This document shows, piece by piece, positions 13,121 through 15,432 of a DNA stretch of 15,432 bases. A model generated the notes under the pieces. That model did not search any database. It was not told the origin of the DNA and saw nothing but the letters and a program-made list of their open reading frames with translations. The DNA comes from Oscillospiraceae bacterium (GTDB lineage: Bacteria; Bacillota; Clostridia; Oscillospirales; UBA644): contig SVMP01000037.1 of the NCBI GenBank assembly GCA_015067385.1, positions 1 through 15,432 on the forward strand, given 5' to 3'. Numbering within the stretch: the first letter of the stretch is position 1; each line of letters opens with the position of its first letter. A program made the position numbers and the translations under genes.

Positions 13121-13164
13121 ACACAGAGCAGATATGAAAAACCGTATCTGCTCTGTGTTCTTTT
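13121..13164 (+). terminator. Terminator of mgtE (left copy of the duplicated element)
   Basis: ACACAGAGCAGATA (13121-13134) pairs perfectly with TATCTGCTCTGTGT (13145-13158), followed by tctttt. The minus-strand tail is also T-rich (GTTTTTTAA), so it is symmetrical. It belongs to the 63-bp repeat shared with 14145-14206. Confidence 0.92.
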
Positions 13165-13187
13165 AACTGTATTTATAAAATTCAGCT
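13125..13187 (+). repeat. Direct repeat, left copy (terminator plus tail)
   Basis: This aligns with 14145-14206 at 55 of 63 positions by hand, with one single-base gap. The identity includes the loop-side bases, the tail TTCTTTTAACTGTA and the beginning of an ATTTAGC-type motif (here ATTCAGC, 13180-13186), so it extends well past the terminator stem. Degenerate hairpins follow: AGCT-tgcgt-AGCT (13184-13196) and CTAC-tttcg-GTAG (13208-13220). Confidence 0.85.
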
Positions 13188-13225
13188 TGCGTAGCTAAAC
13201 ATCTCTGCTACTTTCGGTAGAAATA

Positions 13226-13254
13226 TTGACAGGGAAACAATTGTATGTTATAAT
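13226..13254 (+). promoter_or_regulatory. Consensus sigma-A promoter of the lipoprotein gene
   Basis: -35 TTGACA (13226-13231), a 17-nt spacer, and -10 TATAAT (13249-13254) with a TATG extended -10. Both hexamers are perfect. The region from TTGTATG to ATATA matches the promoter at 9781-9797 with one mismatch. Confidence 0.93.
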
Positions 13255-13275
13255 ATAAAAAAGGAGATGATAATA

Positions 13276-14136
13276 ATGAAAAAAACAAACAGATTTCTTT
13301 TAACCCTTACATTTTTTACGGTTCTTCTCTTTATTCTTTCTTCTTGTTCCGAACCGTACGACCCTGCCGTTATTCCTGAAACGGAAATCTTTTCGCCGAT
13401 CGATATTAAAGATACTGTTGTAACGGAAACGTATAATATGTTTAAAATTCGATTTACAGATGCTTATGACATAGGCGATGCTAATATTGATACGTATAAG
13501 CATTACTTTTTGAATACATACAGAACGTATCGTGTAACAGAAAAAGAACTTGCAAATCATAATAAATTGTTTGCTATTTTCGCACCCATTGAAGCTGACG
13601 AGATAAAACAAACATGGGCATATGAGCAAATCGATGAACCAACGGAAGATTACGACGGACGTGTGTATTATCTCGAAACCGAACAAGTTGAGCAAATGGC
13701 ACGAGAACTTTTCGGCAAGGATGTCAATTTGACCCACGAATGGCCGTTAGCTCCTGATGATACAATTCTTCCATCATTTAATAATGGCAGATATGAATGG
13801 AGAGATCCTAATCGTGGTGGAGAAATACCGATATGTTGGTTCTGTGTTCCTGATTCAGCAGAAAAATCAGAGAATTACCTTGTAATATATGATAAATATT
13901 TTAATGCAACGATCATTAATAGGGAAGCAGCCTTGTTTTACGGAGATTCGGAGTTTGCAAACAGTATTGAAATCCCTGATGAATACAAACCGAATGAGTT
14001 CAACAGCATGGAACTGATCAATTTCGACCAATATGACGAAGTAGTCCTTAATTGCGGGGCACCGTATAAGCACACCTTCAAGCTCGCCGAAGACGGAACT
14101 TATTTCTGGGTTTCGAGCGAACCGATAACGGAATAA
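13276..14136 (+). CDS. Orphan lipoprotein of unknown function
   Basis: No family is recognised. The 286-residue product begins with a lipoprotein signal: MKK, a hydrophobic run, and lipobox LSSC with Cys24 as the lipidated residue, so it should be anchored on the outer face of the membrane. The rest is polar and acidic with many Tyr, Trp and Phe, probably mixed alpha/beta; YDGRVYYLETEQVEQMARELFGKDVNL (spread over about 132-158) looks like a helix-containing surface domain. The start is ATG 13276, because AAGGAG (13261-13266) is 9 nt before it; the ATG at 13267 abuts the SD and cannot be used. Base composition is low: hand counts for 13441-13500, 13501-13560 and 13861-13920 give 30, 30 and 22% GC, against 42-57% in sampled mgtE lines. 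The last 100 bases are GC-richer again. Direct repeats flank the unit, which suggests transfer or duplication. Confidence 0.85.
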   Translation: MKKTNRFLLTLTFFTVLLFILSSCSEPYDPAVIPETEIFSPIDIKDTVVTETYNMFKIRFTDAYDIGDANIDTYKHYFLNTYRTYRVTEKELANHNKLFAIFAPIEADEIKQTWAYEQIDEPTEDYDGRVYYLETEQVEQMARELFGKDVNLTHEWPLAPDDTILPSFNNGRYEWRDPNRGGEIPICWFCVPDSAEKSENYLVIYDKYFNATIINREAALFYGDSEFANSIEIPDEYKPNEFNSMELINFDQYDEVVLNCGAPYKHTFKLAEDGTYFWVSSEPITE

Positions 14137-14144
14137 AAACAACA

Positions 14145-14180
14145 AGAGCAGATATGAATTTCGTATCTGCTCTGTTTTCT
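14145..14180. terminator. Bidirectional terminator between the lipoprotein and GH31 genes (right copy of the duplicated element)
   Basis: AGAGCAGATA (14145-14154) pairs with TATCTGCTCT (14164-14173). The + strand tail is GTTTTCTTTT and the minus-strand tail is TGTTGTTTTTATTC, so it can serve both converging genes. Confidence 0.9.
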
Positions 14181-14206
14181 TTTAACTGTAATTATACAAT
14201 TTAGCT
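14145..14206 (+). repeat. Direct repeat, right copy (terminator plus tail)
   Basis: This is the partner of 13125-13187, at 55 of 63 aligned positions. It begins 8 bp after the lipoprotein stop and runs into the ATTTAGC hairpin array. The two copies, in the same orientation, enclose the promoter and coding region of the lipoprotein gene. Confidence 0.85.
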
Positions 14207-14252
14207 ACGAAGTAATTTAGCGTGCCGTAGCACATTTAGCTGCACGCAGTGC
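14199..14252. repeat. Second modular hairpin array: three ATTTAGC motifs with mini-hairpins
   Basis: ATTTAGC occurs at 14199-14205, 14215-14221 and 14234-14240. Between and after the copies stand unlike hairpins: TAC-gaa-GTA (14206-14214), GTGC-cgta-GCAC (14222-14233) and GCAC-gca-GTGC (14242-14252). The architecture is the same as the GCGATATAT array at 1187-1285, with another constant motif. It again lies between converging genes, and its last stem touches the GH31 stop codon. Confidence 0.7.
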
Positions 14253-15432
14253 TATTTCACTCTTCTGTAGACCGGCATATAATCTATCGGTGCGTTTGCC
14301 GTAACGTATTCGCCCTTGCTTTCGATGATGCCGCTGCCGTCCATCGCTTCCCATTTGCCTTCGGGCAGATAGACGTCTCTCTGTCTTGCTTCGTATTCGG
14401 TAACGGGGGCTACAAGATAATCAGAGCCGAACATATACTGATCTTTTACTTCCCATGCAGTTGCATCGTTCGGGAATTCGAGGAACATTGCTCTCATCAT
14501 CGGAATGCCCGATTCTTGAGTCTGTTTTGCGGACGCTTTGATATATTCCTTCATGCCTTCTCTGATCTTGAGGTACTTAACGAATATCTCATAGTTTTCT
14601 TCGCCGTAGCTCCATATTTCGTTGGGTGAACCTGTGTGGCAGAAGCCGCCGCCCTTCGTTGCACCCTTATCGAGAGGTTCGATATCGTGCGGACCTCTGT
14701 CGCCGTGCATTCTCAAAATCGGCATGAATGCCGCCCACTGATACCAGCGTACCAAAAGCTCCTTGAACATCGGGTCGTGAATGTTGCCGCCTTCAAATCC
14801 GCCTGTGTCGGAGATCCAGTAGGGGATACCTGCGATACCCATGTTCAAGCCGTTTGTTATCTGACGTTTCATCTGCGAGAATGTACAGTCGATATCACCC
14901 GACCATACAAGCGCACCGTATTTCGGTGTGCCTACCCATGCGCAGCGGACAAGCGTTAAAATATCTTCGGTACCGTTCTTTTTCAAGCCTTCATAGACGG
15001 TCTGGGTGTAATTTCTCGGATAGAAGTTGCCCACCTGAAGCTCGGGACCGATGTAATAACGGTGCAGATCTCTGTCGTAGAAAGAATATTCGGGTTCCGC
15101 AACATCGAGCCAGAACATGTCGATGCCGTACTGACCGTAATTTTTCTTGAGAATGTCTGCGGCAAATTCTCTGCCGTCCGGATTCGTTGCATCGAAGAAA
15201 TAAGACTGTCCGCCGAAGTCGAACATTATATGGTTTCCTCTGTCTGAAGATACAAGGTATCCGTTGTTGTAAAGCTCACCGAAATTCTTGCTTCTCACAT
15301 CAACTGTCGGCCATACGGAAACCATAAGACGTGTGCCGTACGATTTCAGCTCGTCAACCATTGCCTGCGGATCGGGCCAGTATTCGGGGTCAAAATCCCA
15401 GTCACCCTGATATATCCAATGGAAAAAGTCAA
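14252..15432 (-). CDS. Glycoside hydrolase family 31 enzyme, alpha-xylosidase type, C-terminal part (5' end outside window)
   Basis: The frame is open from 15430 to the TAG at 14254-14252, about 392 visible residues. Upstream of the internal ATG at 15361 the reading continues in typical GH31 sequence (HWIYQGDWDF, DPEYWPDPQAM), so the real start is beyond the window. The catalytic nucleophile is Asp in FWLDVAEPE (codon 15106-15104) and the acid/base is Asp in VWSGDIDCTF (codon 14896-14894). PYWISDTGGFEGG marks the barrel end, and RWYQWAAFMPILRMHGDRGPHD the substrate-binding loop. The pattern is closest to bacterial alpha-xylosidases and related GH31 enzymes that trim alpha-xylosyl or alpha-glucosyl ends; substrate remains a guess. 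The bidirectional terminator at 14145-14180 follows it. It is not a copy of the GH31 enzyme at 6382-8418, whose motifs differ. Confidence 0.94.
   Translation of the reverse strand, partial: DFFHWIYQGDWDFDPEYWPDPQAMVDELKSYGTRLMVSVWPTVDVRSKNFGELYNNGYLVSSDRGNHIMFDFGGQSYFFDATNPDGREFAADILKKNYGQYGIDMFWLDVAEPEYSFYDRDLHRYYIGPELQVGNFYPRNYTQTVYEGLKKNGTEDILTLVRCAWVGTPKYGALVWSGDIDCTFSQMKRQITNGLNMGIAGIPYWISDTGGFEGGNIHDPMFKELLVRWYQWAAFMPILRMHGDRGPHDIEPLDKGATKGGGFCHTGSPNEIWSYGEENYEIFVKYLKIREGMKEYIKASAKQTQESGIPMMRAMFLEFPNDATAWEVKDQYMFGSDYLVAPVTEYEARQRDVYLPEGKWEAMDGSGIIESKGEYVTANAPIDYMPVYRRVK

Noticed and set aside
13267..13275. ATG at 13267 as lipoprotein start
   Set aside because: It directly abuts the AAGGAG site, leaving no spacing; 13276 is correctly spaced and gives a standard MKK lipoprotein signal.

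Overview
This window looks like chromosomal DNA of a gut-type Clostridia member (Bacillota; Oscillospirales-like is my guess). The reasons are strong Shine-Dalgarno sites (AAGGAG, AGAGG), textbook sigma-A promoters with a TATG extended -10, short intergenic gaps, moderate GC, and the gene set: membrane pyrophosphatase, class IIA aldolase, MgtE and several glycosidases. No phage, IS, CRISPR, tRNA or rRNA was seen.

Layout. (1) 2-1102 (+): the C-terminal part of a membrane pyrophosphatase (hppA). (2) 1103-1291: a convergent gap filled with hairpins, namely an 11-bp hairpin, a terminator, and an array of GCGATATAT motifs separated by different small hairpins. (3) 8418-1292 (-): five tightly packed genes read as one operon, GH31 glycosidase > AlaX-type tRNA editing protein > SDR oxidoreductase > DUF3810 membrane metallopeptidase-like protein > GH35-type beta-galactosidase. 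Junctions are a 20-bp overlap, an 11-bp gap, a 4-bp overlap and a 12-bp gap. (4) 9537-8509 (-): class II fructose-bisphosphate aldolase with its own promoter. (5) 9842-10426 (+): a small secreted helical protein with its own promoter and terminator. (6) 10586-11453 (+): a cupin and a flavin-reductase-like protein in an operon. (7) 11450-13091 (+): mgtE magnesium transporter behind a leader of about 270 nt that looks like a structured, possibly M-box-related, regulatory RNA. (8) 13276-14136 (+): an AT-rich orphan lipoprotein gene, flanked on both sides by near-identical 63-bp terminator elements. (9) 15430-14252 (-): the C-terminal part of a second GH31 enzyme, of alpha-xylosidase type, cut by the window end.

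How the genes work together. The two GH31 enzymes and the GH35 enzyme suggest intracellular trimming of imported plant or host oligosaccharides; none of the visible N-termini has a signal peptide. Aldolase and pyrophosphatase fit central sugar and energy metabolism. AlaX, the SDR and the DUF3810 protein look like passengers in the glycosidase operon.

The least ordinary material is between genes: two arrays with the same architecture (constant 7-9 nt motif alternating with unrelated mini-hairpins) but different motifs, a duplicated terminator flanking the lipoprotein cassette, the mgtE leader, and a possible three-arm RNA switch over the GH31 ribosome binding site.
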